Assembly: GCA_015680685.1 (NCBI GenBank)
Contig: MNCI01008292.1
Span: 133,957 to 197,956 of the forward strand
Source of the DNA: Gnetum montanum
Taxonomy: Eukaryota; Streptophyta; Gnetopsida; Gnetales; Gnetaceae
Direction: 5' to 3'
DNA length: 64,000 bases
The position numbers and the translations under genes were made by a program. Shown piece by piece: positions 1 through 11,773 of this stretch (positions are counted from its first letter, which is position 1; every line of letters starts with the position of its first letter). The notes beneath the pieces are model-generated. The model was given only the letters and a program-made list of their open reading frames with translations. It ran no database searches and was not told the DNA's origin.

Positions 1-181
1 ATACCTCGGACTTACTTAACCATACACCATGACAACCACAAGTAAGTCTGGGAAGACAACGAATGATTAACCCCAAGTGTTCCATGGGGCATGTAGGCAT
101 TTAGTCTACAGAGTTCAACTGGATCGCGCATGCTACACTCATTTCATATGGTTGAGTGTAGGGGTACCTCGCCACTCATCA
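1..181 (+). mobile_element. 3' part of an Athila-like LTR, same family as elements A and B
   Basis: The first 181 bases align by eye with the last part of the LTR of element B (29997 onward, minus strand). Both share a block around AAGACAACGAAT, a block CAGA(G/A)TTCAACT, and the terminus GTTGAGTGTAGGGGTACCTC followed by GCCACTCATCA. The LTR ends at 181. What follows is not a primer binding site, so this is the outer (3') end of an element or a solo LTR whose remainder lies left of the window. Confidence 0.75.
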
Positions 182-3050
182 GTTGGGATACCCAACTTTT
201 CATCAATGGATTCTAAGATAAACAAAAAAATAACTAGAATAAATCTAAACATTATTTAACATGTATTTTTAACCATATTTTCACATTATTTCAAAAACTT
301 TAAAATAGTACAAAATATAAAAACATAAATAAAATACTAGCAAATAGTCACCACCAACCTTTCAAATTGTCCCTTTACTAAAGGCACCAAGCATTAGTAA
401 ATACCAAGAAAAAATAATCAATAAAAGAAATACAAAAATAATAATATTTCCAAATATGTAATGAGAGAAAATTGTAGGATCCAAATCTTAAGAGCCATAA
501 GATATAATAAAACATGAATACTCACCAAGAGGTTTAAGGCTCAAAGCTTGCCAATACATAAAGGGTTAATCCAAGATACATTATATACAAGCTTATAAGC
601 AAATATACCTTGAGATTCCAAAAATACATATAAACTAGAAGTTAAGGATTCAAATCTAAAGATGCATAATCATAAACATAAGCATAAAAAAGATGTTAGA
701 GTATACAAGCATAGTTCATTGGCAAGATACAACATAATATAGATTGTATTATGTTAAGATAGATCCTTATGCTAATTCACCTTACCACAAGAAAATAATT
801 AACAAACTTATGATCCTATGTGTGAAACATTGAGGTGTTACATTTTCCCTACTCAATCTTTAGACTAACGTTTCCTTTTATTTGTGGCCTTGCAAGTGAT
901 TTAGATAGTTATAAGGATAAGAAAGATGAAGAAGCTAATGCTTAGATCAAGTTGGCTATTTGATGTATTTTTTAAGATGTAATGTTCAACTTGTATTTTT
1001 ATACTATGTAAAGCCCTTTGGTTGGTAGTATGAATTTTGGACTTGCATGTTTTTGGTGCAAGCCTAACTTTGCCTACGATATTTATTTTGATAGTATTGG
1101 TATTCAATAATGAGTTGTGTTTAGTATTTTTCTTACAATAGAGGCCATTACTTTGGTATTATTTAATGATATATTATAATGTATTAATTTTGTTTTTATT
1201 GGAAATTTTAACTTTTTTTTTTCTTTGGGGTAGGGGGAGAAGGTGTTCGTTGTGTATGTGTTAGATCCAAAAAAAAATTAATTAATAATGAGCAAAGAAA
1301 ATTATAAGTACCTTGCAAGCTTGATACTAAGTAGACATCATCAAATATATATATATAGAAAAAACTTTCCAAGTTTAGGACTATCTATTAAGGTGTACAA
1401 CCTTACAATTGATACTTTGAAAAAAGAAGTAAAGAAAATTAATTGTTAGTAGGGAGAAAGGTTTGAGTCCTAACAAAAGTTACATCATTTTTCAAAAGTC
1501 ATTCTTGAACTTAAAATAGCAAAAGGATTCAAGATAGATTATTGTGGTTTAATACTAGTATTTGCTTCATAGTAAGAAAGTGGTACCACTTGTGGATCGA
1601 AGATCTTCACCTCATCACTTGTTATTAATCTTACATCAAGAATCAGTACCATCAATTATAACCTATTTGTCGATCTAGTTTTAATCTTTGAGTTAACAGT
1701 ATTCTTATTAGATAAGGAAAAATTTTTCTTATGAGCTTTCTATCTAAGCTCCTAATACTTTCTTTAGTGCTAGTAAAATATACAACGAAGCTTTTGTCTT
1801 CTCTAGTTTTCTTATCATCATTTGATTACTCTTATCATTGACATTAACTTGATTTTTCATATCTTTAACTTCATATTGAATTTTTCTATCTTCAACTTCA
1901 ACACATCTTTTCTTGAGTAAAAAAGGATAAGCATTAAACAATTGTCCTTCATGATAGTAAAAGTCACAAAAATTAGGAAGATTATAATATGTAACTAGTT
2001 GAATATAAGTCTTTCCTCTTGCTTGTAATATGAATTCCTTTTTATAATTGAGAAATTTGATTTAAACAAAAAAATATTTATGAAAACCAAAAATTGTAGA
2101 AATAGACTACATATGCTTAATGAGATTGAGAAAACTAAATTTCCTACTCAGCTTTTTGAAAATCAATGGAAAATTATATAACTTGACAAAACATGAAATT
2201 TTAACATATTCTTCAAATTAAACATCACAAGTTGGAGTTCACATACGAATGATCAACATTGCATGCTTATATAAAAACCCTATATCTAGAGCATGTTGCA
2301 CCATTAAAACATTTCTTAATTCAACAAGTAGATAAAAAACAAGAATAATGCTTAGCACGAAGGATGTGGATGTCAAATTTTTTTTATCATATTCCAAGGC
2401 ATTTGTCATATTCCAAGGCATTTGTGTATTTAATATTCCAAGGTATATTGTAACATTTGTAAGCGATGTTGGTGGGGAAGCCAGGTTAGCAATAACGGTG
2501 GCCAGGAATGCCAATACAAATAAAAACGTTTAAAAAAATGCAGTGTTGCTACCTCATCCATTATACGCAGACAAAGGGTATGGTCTATGCCGGTAACCCA
2601 TGCATGCCCCACTTTTAAATTCCCCAACACGCATTCACCTCAATTCCAGCGCTGAGCGCACCCAAAGAAAAGGAAAGGATCAGGACAGGCTCTACGAAAC
2701 AAAACAGAAAACAAAGAAACAAAAAGCTTAAAGCGAAACAAAGAATCCTGGCCTTTTATCTTGTGGGCACAATTACCTTGCCACATAAACCATTTGTTTT
2801 TTTTAAAAAAATTTATTTAAAAAAGTCATTGAGAGGTTCAGTGAATGAGCGAAAGCATATTTGCGCCCCTGAGAAACTTGGAAAAAACCAAAGTAACGAA
2901 ATTGAGAATAGGCAACGGTAGCGGCCAAGCCAATGGGCGTGTGAAATGGTAATGACTGCGTGTTGAATCCACTAGCTGCTGGGTACATTGGTTTCCCTGT
3001 TTCTTTGTTTTCGTAGAAACATGACCAAGAATGCCATTGCTGTGAGCTTT
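182..3050. other. A+T-rich intergenic DNA, no gene recognised
   Basis: I see no convincing coding region on either strand. All open frames are short and have no recognisable motifs. A short (AT)n tract lies near 1345-1358. Base composition becomes richer in G+C from about 2850 onward, as expected when approaching a plant gene promoter. Directly after the LTR end there is a perfect short palindrome, GTTGGGATACCCAAC, at 182-196. Confidence 0.6.
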
Positions 3051-3580
3051 GTTTGTATAATACTGGAAGTGAGTCATCGCAGATCCGCCGCCTCCTCGCG
3101 TCGTGTCGACGTCCATGACTTTATCAGGCACAAACAGAGTCAGAGGCAGAGTCAAGAACGAAAACTAACAACTCCCACATCATCCATCTAGAACAACAAC
3201 AACAACAAGAAGAAGAAGAACCGCAGAAACAGTAACAATAACAAGAAGAAGATGAAGTAGACGACGTCATCATCAGCAGGAACAATAACAGCAAGAAGAA
3301 GAAGAATACTCCTTCTCCTCATCCCCCTTCTCCTGGTAATATCGTCATCAACGTTCAACGACTAGGAAAAAAAATCGGTCTTCCAAAGACAGCGTCTGGA
3401 AAACACGGTGACGACGCACGCGGAGCGATCAGGAATTTTGTGCGGCAGATCTGGTGCTGCAACGAGGCATGATTGACTGAGGAGGAGGACTAACACCGAG
3501 GTGAGGCTCAAGGAATTTGCAGAGAGGGAAAAGCTTTTTTAAGGGGTTTGGGGTTGCAGTTGCAGCTGTGGTTGTCGAGC
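3050..3580 (+). promoter_or_regulatory. Promoter-proximal region and long 5' leader of the sphingoid base hydroxylase, with three uORFs
   Basis: A TATA-like GTATAATA near 3055 precedes a G+C-rich stretch. After it comes a purine-rich leader of AAC and AAG trinucleotides (about 3189-3310), a common look for plant 5' UTRs. Three upstream ATGs are followed by in-frame stops before the main ATG: 3115-3168 (17 codons plus stop), 3252-3260 (2 codons plus stop) and 3469-3480 (3 codons plus stop). The transcription start is inferred, so the first uORF might lie outside the mRNA. Confidence 0.45.
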
Positions 3581-6500
3581 ATGGTGGGAATGGCGTTTTG
3601 GGAGGAGTTCGTGAGCGACGAAATGATGGGCGTTGTCGCGCCGATTGTTGTGTACTGGATATACGCGGGGGGCTACCAGCTTCTGCTGCCGCACTGCGAT
3701 CGTTTCCGCCTTCACACGAGCGCAGAGGAGAGTCAGCGCAATTCCGTGTCGCTGCCCGTTGTTGTCCGCGGCGTTCTTCTGCAGCAGCTCGTTCAGGCCG
3801 TTGTCGCTGCTTCTCTTTTCATGGTCTGTCCCTGCGCCCTTCCTTCGTTCATTGCTTTTGTTTCCAATTTTATATTTCTGTTTTTGTTTTGGACAGGGTT
3901 TCAATATTTCTCTCTGTTTCTTAACGCGAATTGTTCGATGCTTTGCCCAATCTACGTAAACCGTTCTCTAATTCAATTCGTCGGGTGAAAGAATTGATTT
4001 TTGTTCTTTTGGTTTTTGAATTAGTTGCCTTTTTCATGTTTAAATTCGTCGCAAGATGTACAAGATTTTAAAATATTAAGTTTTGATTTGCGGACTGCAA
4101 ATTCATGTACGCCCGTGTTTATGAATTGTGGAATTATGGAATCCATATCTTTGAAATTTGTTGTATTTTAAAGATTCCATGCCTTTAGTTCCTGTACGTT
4201 GATTATGCGCAATTGCAAGTTAGAAGCCTTGGCTTATCATGAAACAGCCTTTGTAGCCCTTTCTGTAAGTTTTATGTACCTTTGATTCTAGTTGCAGGCA
4301 GGTCAACCTTAGAATAAAATTATTTATTTCCACCAATTGATGCTCTTCCTATCAATCAATACGCCTTGGGAGTAGAACTACTGAATGTTTAATTTTATTT
4401 CATGCATAATCTCCTCATATAGATTCATACGGTTAACTTTTGGTAATTGAGGGCTTGTCAAATCTCTCAAATTTCCTGGATATCTGTGGTTCCTAGGAGG
4501 TAGGGATGGAACATATTTGTGTAACGTCATATATTTAAATTATTTCTTAGTTTCTAGCAGAAAGACTGAAGAATTCCATGGATACAAGGTTCTAAGGTTC
4601 TAGTAATAATTTCCAAGGAGGATTTAGCCAAGGAAGATAAGTTTTAATTATAGATTTTTTAAGTTTATGATTTTTTTCATTTGACATAAAAAACAAAATA
4701 TAGCTTTTCATGGTCTAAGCCAGGATTTAATCGTACTGTGTGATAATGTTTTATGGAGAATTGGAGATTCTTGGATGCAGTCTTACATTAACTAAGTGTT
4801 GTCTTCAATCTAGTTTTGATGTCCAGGGAATATTTCTTAGGTTTCAGATATGCAATTTCAAGTTAAAATAAAAACTTTGTTTCCTTTCAATTTTTTAAGA
4901 TATCATAAAAGAAAATATTGTTCATGAATTGAGATTTGAATGGGTATGTCCAGGGAATATTTCTTATGTTTCAGATATGCAATTTCAAGTTAAAAAAATA
5001 AAAACTTTGTTTCCTTTCAATTTTTTAAGATATCATAAAAGAAAATATTGTTCATGAATTGAGATTTGAATGGGTTAGGCAGTCAATCAAATATTGTAGG
5101 TTAATAGAGAGTGACTACGAGACATGCAAGTTTGCATGGTAAGTATGCTGGTATGGCTGGAAGCTTTTAACTAAATCTATTTCAGTATGTTCTAATATAT
5201 TTGATGTTGTGCATATATATGGTAGTTATTAATGGATAGAACACTTGGAGTGATATTTTTTCTGGGAGGATCCTAAAGGAGGAAAGACTGAATTCATTTT
5301 TTTAATTCAGAGTATGTATTGTGGAAGTCAGTGAACTTGGACCTTGAAAATGGTTTGTTTGAATTTGATACTTCTGGAAAAGTTAGCAGAGGATTTCGAA
5401 TCAGGGTCCTATATAGATGAGAGTGATGAAAGATATTTAACCAAACATAAGCATTATTAGAAATACCAGACATTGTTGGTGTATCACCAATATGAGTGGG
5501 ATTTGAGAAAGTGCATACATTTGAAAAATGACTGAAATGAAGTTTGTTGATGGTGAGGCTTCGTTATTGGAAATCAAAATCATACAAGGTCGCAAAGACT
5601 TATTATATATCACAGACAAATAAAATAGATAAGGAAGCTAAAGTTTATGCCTTGGTGATTATAGTAACTACATCTTTTTTCAATGTCCTCAATTTTTTAC
5701 GCTTTGAAATAACGTTTGGCAGTGACGTATCAACATGTTATAATGATAAAATACTGATAATAGTTGACAATAGTTTGGACATGGATTGGTCGAACATGGT
5801 GTGTTTCATAAACTATAAAGAAAATAAATATTGAACGAGATAGTGTCGTGGTTGATAGTAAAAGGTTAGAAAGAGTGTGGCATTTAGATTATGGTTTGAC
5901 TGTTTGAGTCTTTAAAAGTGGCAGCGACAAGGGCAGTAGGTCAAGGTTAGTGATGGGCTAGTACCATACGGTGTATGTTTTGTATTTCCCTTATCTTTTT
6001 TTTAAATATGATTTATATCTGGATTTTCTACATATATAATGAATCCTTTATTATTAGATTTCAAGGATTTTGTAGATGCATTCCAAATCTAAATTTATTT
6101 GTGAATACAATAATGGTTTTACCTTTTTTATAAAAGAGAGCAACTCATGTTAACTGATTATAGAACTCCATAGAACACTACAGAAAATTGAAACGTCTTT
6201 GAATGACATCCTTTTGTTTTGAAAGAATCTTTAAAGGGCATGAAGGAGTCTAATGTTGTACAATTCAATGGCATATCCGTATTTTTGAATATTTACTTTC
6301 TGTTTTCCGAAATGAAAATTGAAACTGCAGTTTAATTACTTCTGTAAAGACCCAAAGGATTTGTTAGACAAAATATATTAGTCATAATAAATCTTAAATA
6401 TAACAAATGTATTTAGTGTTCATGTAGTTTGAACACTTTTATATGATGACCTAGAGTTAGGGCTAGGAGTTTAAATAACTTGTACAAAGTTTTACTTAAG

Positions 6501-9500
6501 GTTTGCCATTTGTTTATGATGAAATATATTCCAAAAATTCTAATAATTAGTAGGCACAATTGGATAGTCTATTGCATACTGCACATGGTTCCACCTTCCA
6601 ATTTAACTTAAAGGTGATGTCATCCTGTTCTTGGTCTACTAATTATTGTTCACATGGATATAAGGACAGTTGCATGTAGATATTCTGCTTCATTCATGCC
6701 ACATCAAATGTTTTTTTTATTAAAATTGAAGCTTTGTTTGGTTTTATGCTTCATTTTGCCATTTCCCTGAAACCATCTCTTAAACAATTTTCTGAGTCTA
6801 TTTTGAATGGATTATTGCATCTGGATTTTCAATGCCCCAATTTTGTAGCCACAATTTTCCTTCATGGTACCATTCTTGTTACCAAGGTGTTCAGATGACC
6901 TCTTTTAAGATTGTATTACTAGGTTTATTGTTCAAGTAGAATGCCAAGAATTGGTACATTGCCTTAGTTTCCAATGGCAGCACAATAGCTTTTAATAAAA
7001 ATATTGCACATGGGACTTGAGTTTTGACCTTCAATTCATCAAACAAGAATTGTGTTTAAAGTTTTTGTATTTTCTTCCAAGATTCTTTATCAAAGATCTG
7101 GATTCTGAACTGTACATCTCTTATTGATTCTGCAAATTATTACTTTGTTTTCAACAAAAAAATTTTAGTTGGTGTAACATTGCTTTAAACTTTTTTTTTG
7201 AATTTGCAGTTAGTGTGACATCATCTACAAAAATTAAGAGTTGTATTTATGATTGATCCACTTTAATAGCATAAGTTCTAGCTACCTGTTTAATCTACTC
7301 TGTTAGCTCATTAATAAAAATGCAGAACAATGTTGGTGAGGGTACAACCTTGTTTTCTTTCTATGTATTTGTAAAATTAACAATATTCTGTAATTTTTTC
7401 ATCTGTTAATTCAAAATTATTTTATCTATACAATTTCTGAATAGCATTGAGTAAACCAAGGTTGACTTCAAGTTTGGTAAGCCTTCCCCATAAAATTTTT
7501 TTTACAACTAAATCAAATACCTTAGAGAAGTCATCAAAGCATATAAATGTTTTTGTTTGTTTTCACTTTGCTTGTTCAATGTAGTATTTGAGAGTAAATA
7601 GATGGGCTATCATAGAATGGTTTCTTCCAAATCCCACTTGTGAGATTGCATGTAAATTGTTTTCTTCTGTTCAACTACCTAGCGTTTTGTTCAGAATGGT
7701 AACTAGAAATTTTGCAAACAAGTTACTAATCATGATTAATCTATAATTATTTAAATTTTCTTTATCTCCTTTTTAGAAAGTGTAACAATGCTACTAACCA
7801 TCCACTGTTTATTCAAACCATTTTGAATACCCCTTCATTAGCATTTTTCAAGTCATTATTTAAATTAATGGTGTTTAATAATTCAGCATACAATCCTTCC
7901 TCATTTTCTACATTTTTAGATGCTAAAATTTTAATTTCCTCAGTTGCTTCCTCATATGTAAACTGTAGGCTGGAAAATATCTAAGTTAATGTTGCTAGTT
8001 ATGGGATTTACTTGATGTTAGAATAGATTTTTCTAGAAGTCTTAAAACTTTGCAAATGGGATATCCTTGCCTGGAGAGACTTTACTTTTGAAAATTTCAA
8101 AATATTTTGATGATATTACTTTATTGTTTGCACAATATTTTCTTGGTACTCTTGTAAAAATTCTTTTTCCTGCAAATCAATTGTATGCATTATTTGATTG
8201 CCAGATGTCTAACCTTTTTTATAGACATTCTTCATCAAACAACTTTGGACCTATAAACCTGTTGTGCGCAGTGACTTTTTCAGCAGCGTCTAACAAAATC
8301 TCTTTAAACCTAACCTTCTATGGTTTCAGGCTTAAAACTTTTACAATATAGCAACATAACACAGAGGCTGTTCTGTTTAATGTTTTCAATAATTGCGTGA
8401 ACGTGTTCTTTGGGCATTGTTTGATGATGGATAGTTACTTGTTTTGTTTTTGTAAACATGAAACCTGACAAAATAAAAAAGGAGAATTATAACACTGTTT
8501 GTCCACTTTGTGGTCTTTAAACTTTGCTATACAAACATACATATCACTTTGATTACACAGAATCTACTCTATTAACTGTTTGATATTCACTATTTTTGAG
8601 GCTTTAAAATATTCATGATGACTTTGTCTTGCACATAATTGGGAAAACTTTCTTTGTATTTGCAAAATCCCTGGTTGTTCCTTTGCCTGCTATGATTTCT
8701 ATCCAATATGGCATTCACTTTTGTAACATAGAATATTTCATCTGACTATAACTTTGTTCGTTTTTCCCCTTTCATGTTATTGTTTTGCTGTTGATATTCT
8801 TGATAGCTATATAAATGATTAACATTATTTGCTATTATTGAGTGTCATATATTTTTCCTCGTACTTGGAATAGTAACGGAAAACATTATTGTTTTTCAAC
8901 ATTTTTATGTCTGGTTAATTTCCTTGTTTTTTCGGTTCCTCCTTGATCTGTCTGATCAGTTGCTTATTTAGGTACGTTTTTATCCTTGAAAGCTGTTTAT
9001 ACTTCATGTTCAAGGCTGTTGAAATATATATTTGTTTATTGTATGCGTTTTTGAAAACTATAACGTAATCGCACTTGGGTATGTCAATCTTGGAGGTTCG
9101 AACTAGCGATTGGGTTTGTAAATGAATAATTTAAAATTTATTTATCTTTGGATTTGATGACAGAAATATCTGTATAGAATTGTTAGGTTCACTTCAATGG
9201 CACAGAATGAGCATATGGCATTCTCAAATTGCATATTGCACATTTCTAAGAAACATGACAGATTATCACAATATGAGATGATAGAATATTGTGTAGATGT
9301 GTTTCTGCAACATTTTCTAGTGTTGAACTCTTTAAAGAAGGCTAGCCTACTGGCAGATAGTAATGGTATTATGGTTTAGTTGACTAAAGATATACAAGAT
9401 GATATTTCTTGGTGTATAATCATTATAGATGATATTGTGTTGGTGGATGAATCTAAGCCCTTGCTACGAAAATGGAGACTTGGAAAAGAACTCTAAAATC

Positions 9501-11773
9501 AAAAGGATTAATGATATGTAACAGTATAATAAAATACATGGAGTGCAATTTTAGTGGAAAAGCTGGTAATGAAGATATGAATATTTATATCCAAAGCTAA
9601 GAAGTAATACAAAGTAAGTAATTCAGATATCTGGGATGGCTTGTACAAATGGATGGTGAGATTAACAATGATGTCACTAACAGAATTGAAGCAGAATGGA
9701 TGACATGGTTAGAAGCTAGTAGTGTGCCTTATGATAAAAAATTCTGTTAAATTGAAGGGAAAGTTTCACAAAATTGTTACTAGACCAGATATTCTATGTG
9801 GGTGGAATGTTGGCCAATTAAAAAGCGTTTAGTGGGCAGAGGTGACAATGCTAAGGTGGATGTTGGGTGTCATAACAAAACATAGAATCTACAATTCTCT
9901 TGTTAAGGAAAATTTGGGACTAGCATCCATGGATGAAAAGTTTAAGAAAAGTTATCTAAGATGGTTTTGACATGTGCAGAGAAGACCAAGGATGGCATTT
10001 ATTAGAAAAAGTTACTTAATTGAAGTAGATGGAAAACAACAATGAAGTAGAGTGGACCATACTTGGTATGCAAGAATAAAGAAAGATGTCGAAGACCTGG
10101 AAATTAATGTTAATTTGGCTTTTAACTGTGTGATTGGTGGAAAAGAACTCATATAGTGGTCCCATGTAGTTGGGATAAGGCTAGAATGATGATGGCTACT
10201 AGGTGACTGTAGGGGTAGAAGTCAATAGGACTTCAGCAGTTTTAAGGGTCTAGGATTACACCAGGATAGGTGTGCATGACAAGCTACGTGCAGGAGAGCA
10301 ATGCAGTGGCAGTGCAGCAAACAAAGCCATATGCAAACTCAATTGAAGTAGAAGTAGAGGCTACCTATACCTTCTCTAATAGTAATCTGTTAAATTCTAT
10401 TTGGATTGTTTAATGGGTTTTTTTTGCTTGTTTATTATGGAAGAAACTTGGTTAATACAATTTCACAAAGATAAGTGTGATATGCAATGCTGCTGATGTG
10501 ATGGAGCAGTCACTGCCAATTGGGGACCGGATTTGACCAAATCCATTTTAGGCATAAAAAACATATACAGCTGTTGGTAAAATGGCAAGTGGTTCTCGGT
10601 GGGTCAGGGGTGCTATATAGATGGTCCTGTAGTCAAACTAAATTGCATGCATATAGGTCATTTTACCAGATCTAATATCAAAAAATTATTGTCCAATCTG
10701 CTAGTCGTCATTCTCTTGATAACACATAGGTCTTGTCACCTGATCTGATACCATTTGATGGAGTTCGATGGGTACTTTAGGCTAAAGGTAACATGATGTT
10801 TACCTCTTGTCAGTACAGGAATCCTCCAATGTTATCTGAATCCATTGTCTACATCCTTGAAGTTATCAACTTAAAGTATAATATAATCTGACATATGATA
10901 TAAGACATAATGTTACTTAATAATGTTTATTCAAAAAGTATTGTAAATGTCTCAGAAAAAAAGATTCTTCAAAGGAAGCATATAATAGCACAAACAAGCG
11001 TATAGAAAGTAAGCAAAACTTCAAACAAAAGTCGATTTCAGCACTAATGGAAATCGTACAAATTTTTATGGATGTTTGATCTGTGCTTTGCTGATGAAAG
11101 TGTAAAGTGCTACCAGGGTATAATTTAATCGATTCATTTGAGAAAGCAATGCTTTTGAAATTTATTTTAAAATTTTGTAATAATGTTGAATCTGTTTTTT
11201 AAAAGCAAAAAAAAAATTTGTTTGTGGCAGATCACATCAAAGGTTGGCCTGACAGAAAAGCCTCAGCAGCCTTCATATCTGGTACAATCTCTTCAGATTT
11301 TAATAGCAATGAGTGTAATGGACACCTGGCAATATTTTTTGCATCGTTACATGCATGAGAATAAGTTCCTGTATCGTCATGTTCATTCACAACATCACAA
11401 GCTGGTGGTGCCATACGCAATCGGTGCTTTGTATAATCATCCGTTGGAAGGGCTGTTGCTTGATACAGTTGGTGGTGCAATTTCTTATCTTGTGTCAGGA
11501 ATGACAGCACGGACTGCTGTGGTGTTTTTCACCCTTGCAATTGTTAAAACAGTAGATGATCATTGTGGGCTTTGGTTACCTGGTAATATATTTCATTTGT
11601 TATTCCAGAACAACACAGCCTATCATGATATTCATCACCAGCCTCATGGTATCAAATATAACTTTTCCCAACCCTTTTTCATCACATGGGATAAGCTTCT
11701 TGGCACTCACATGCCATATCGACTTGAAAAGCGGGTTGGAGGAGGCTTTGAAGCAAGGCCTTTAAAGGACTAA
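3581..11773 (+). CDS. SBH: Sphingoid base C4-hydroxylase (sphinganine 4-hydroxylase), two exons: 3581-3823 and 11231-11773
   Basis: The join of 3581-3823 and 11231-11773 gives 261 residues, essentially the length of Arabidopsis SBH1/SBH2. The enzyme is a di-iron fatty acid hydroxylase-superfamily protein of the ER membrane that adds the C4 hydroxyl to the long-chain base, making trihydroxy (phyto)sphingoid bases for plant ceramides. Exon 1 encodes residues 1-81. It has the family's N-terminal pattern, SDEMMGVVAPIVVYWIYAGG, with a hydrophobic segment at 17-36, and ends in another at about 65-81 (VLLQQLVQAVV). The intron is phase 0, with donor ATG|GTCTGT and acceptor GTGGCAG|ATC. I chose ATG 3581; ATG 3590, three codons later, is the alternative. 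The exons are intact with no stop or frameshift, which contrasts sharply with the surrounding relics. Exon 1 is much richer in G+C than the intron. An AATAAA lies at 11788-11793. Confidence 0.93.
4821..5075. repeat. Tandem duplication of about 127 bp within the intron
   Basis: Copy 1 (4821-4947) and copy 2 (4948-5075) both begin GTCCAGGGAATATTTCTTA and end GAGATTTGAATGGGT. They are nearly identical, differing by a small A insertion in the poly-A run and a G/T change. The closeness of the copies indicates a fairly recent local duplication. Confidence 0.9.
7190..7985 (-). pseudogene. LINE (non-LTR retrotransposon) reverse transcriptase relic in the intron
   Basis: Read on the minus strand, the stretch shows the order of blocks of a non-LTR reverse transcriptase, broken by stops and frameshifts. 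First comes a segment like EEIKILASKN...GLYAELL. It is followed by KGDKENLNNYRLI (the usual NYRPIS region), GFGRNHS near a HSTI-type motif, DDFSKVFDLV (the FxDFxKAFD region with the first catalytic Asp), and finally QGCTLSPTLFCIFINEL (the QGxPLSP block) near 7310-7360. The region with the catalytic YADD/FADD was not seen. The element lies antisense to the host gene. Confidence 0.75.
9370..10195 (+). pseudogene. LINE (probably RTE-type) relic, C-terminal half of the reverse transcriptase ORF
   Basis: Plus-strand frames give a decayed version of a common plant LINE. Near 9425 there is DDIVLVDES (from the FADDIVL catalytic block). Next come a degenerate YLG-type block with DGE-like spacing, LKLKGKFHKIVTRPDILCG (the KLKGKFYR...RPAMLYG block), EVTMLRWMLGV (the EMRMLRWM block), and SYLRWF...HVQRRP (the LRWFGHVQRRP block) near 9950-9985. 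Stops interrupt several blocks. The 5' half of the element is missing, as is usual for LINEs that were truncated on insertion. It is in the same orientation as the hydroxylase gene. Confidence 0.82.
11231..11773 (+). CDS. SBH: Exon 2 of the sphingoid base C4-hydroxylase, catalytic histidine-box domain
   Basis: This exon encodes residues 82-261 and carries the whole catalytic part. Visible motifs are the HX3H box HRYMH at 119-123, the HX2HH box HSQHH at 133-137, and the last HX2HH box in YHDIHHQ at 213-217. Conserved family blocks flank them: DTWQYF (112-117), PYAIGALYNHPLEGLLLDT (142-160), TVDDHCGLWLPGN (188-200), KYNFSQPFF (223-231) and GGGFEARP (251-258). All iron-ligand histidines expected from the family are present, so I infer an active enzyme. 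The C-terminus ends LKD, with no classical dilysine ER signal. The stop codon is TAA at 11771-11773. Confidence 0.95.
   Translation: MTSKVGLTEKPQQPSYLVQSLQILIAMSVMDTWQYFLHRYMHENKFLYRHVHSQHHKLVVPYAIGALYNHPLEGLLLDTVGGAISYLVSGMTARTAVVFFTLAIVKTVDDHCGLWLPGNIFHLLFQNNTAYHDIHHQPHGIKYNFSQPFFITWDKLLGTHMPYRLEKRVGGGFEARPLKD

Larger units (their letters stand above)
3824..11230 (+). other. 7.4 kb phase-0 intron of the hydroxylase gene
   Basis: The intron is long and A+T-rich, running from GTCTGT at 3824 to GCAG at 11230. It contains a 127-bp tandem duplication (4821-5075) and two LINE relics in opposite orientations (about 7190-7985 minus; 9370-10195 plus). I recognise nothing in 3824-4820, 5076-7190, 7986-9369 or 10196-11230. 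Introns this long in small housekeeping-type genes are typical of conifers and other large plant genomes. Confidence 0.85.

Noticed and set aside
2838-3191. Overlapping frames just upstream of the hydroxylase leader
   Set aside because: They lie in the probable promoter, have no recognisable domain, and are open on both strands because of composition.
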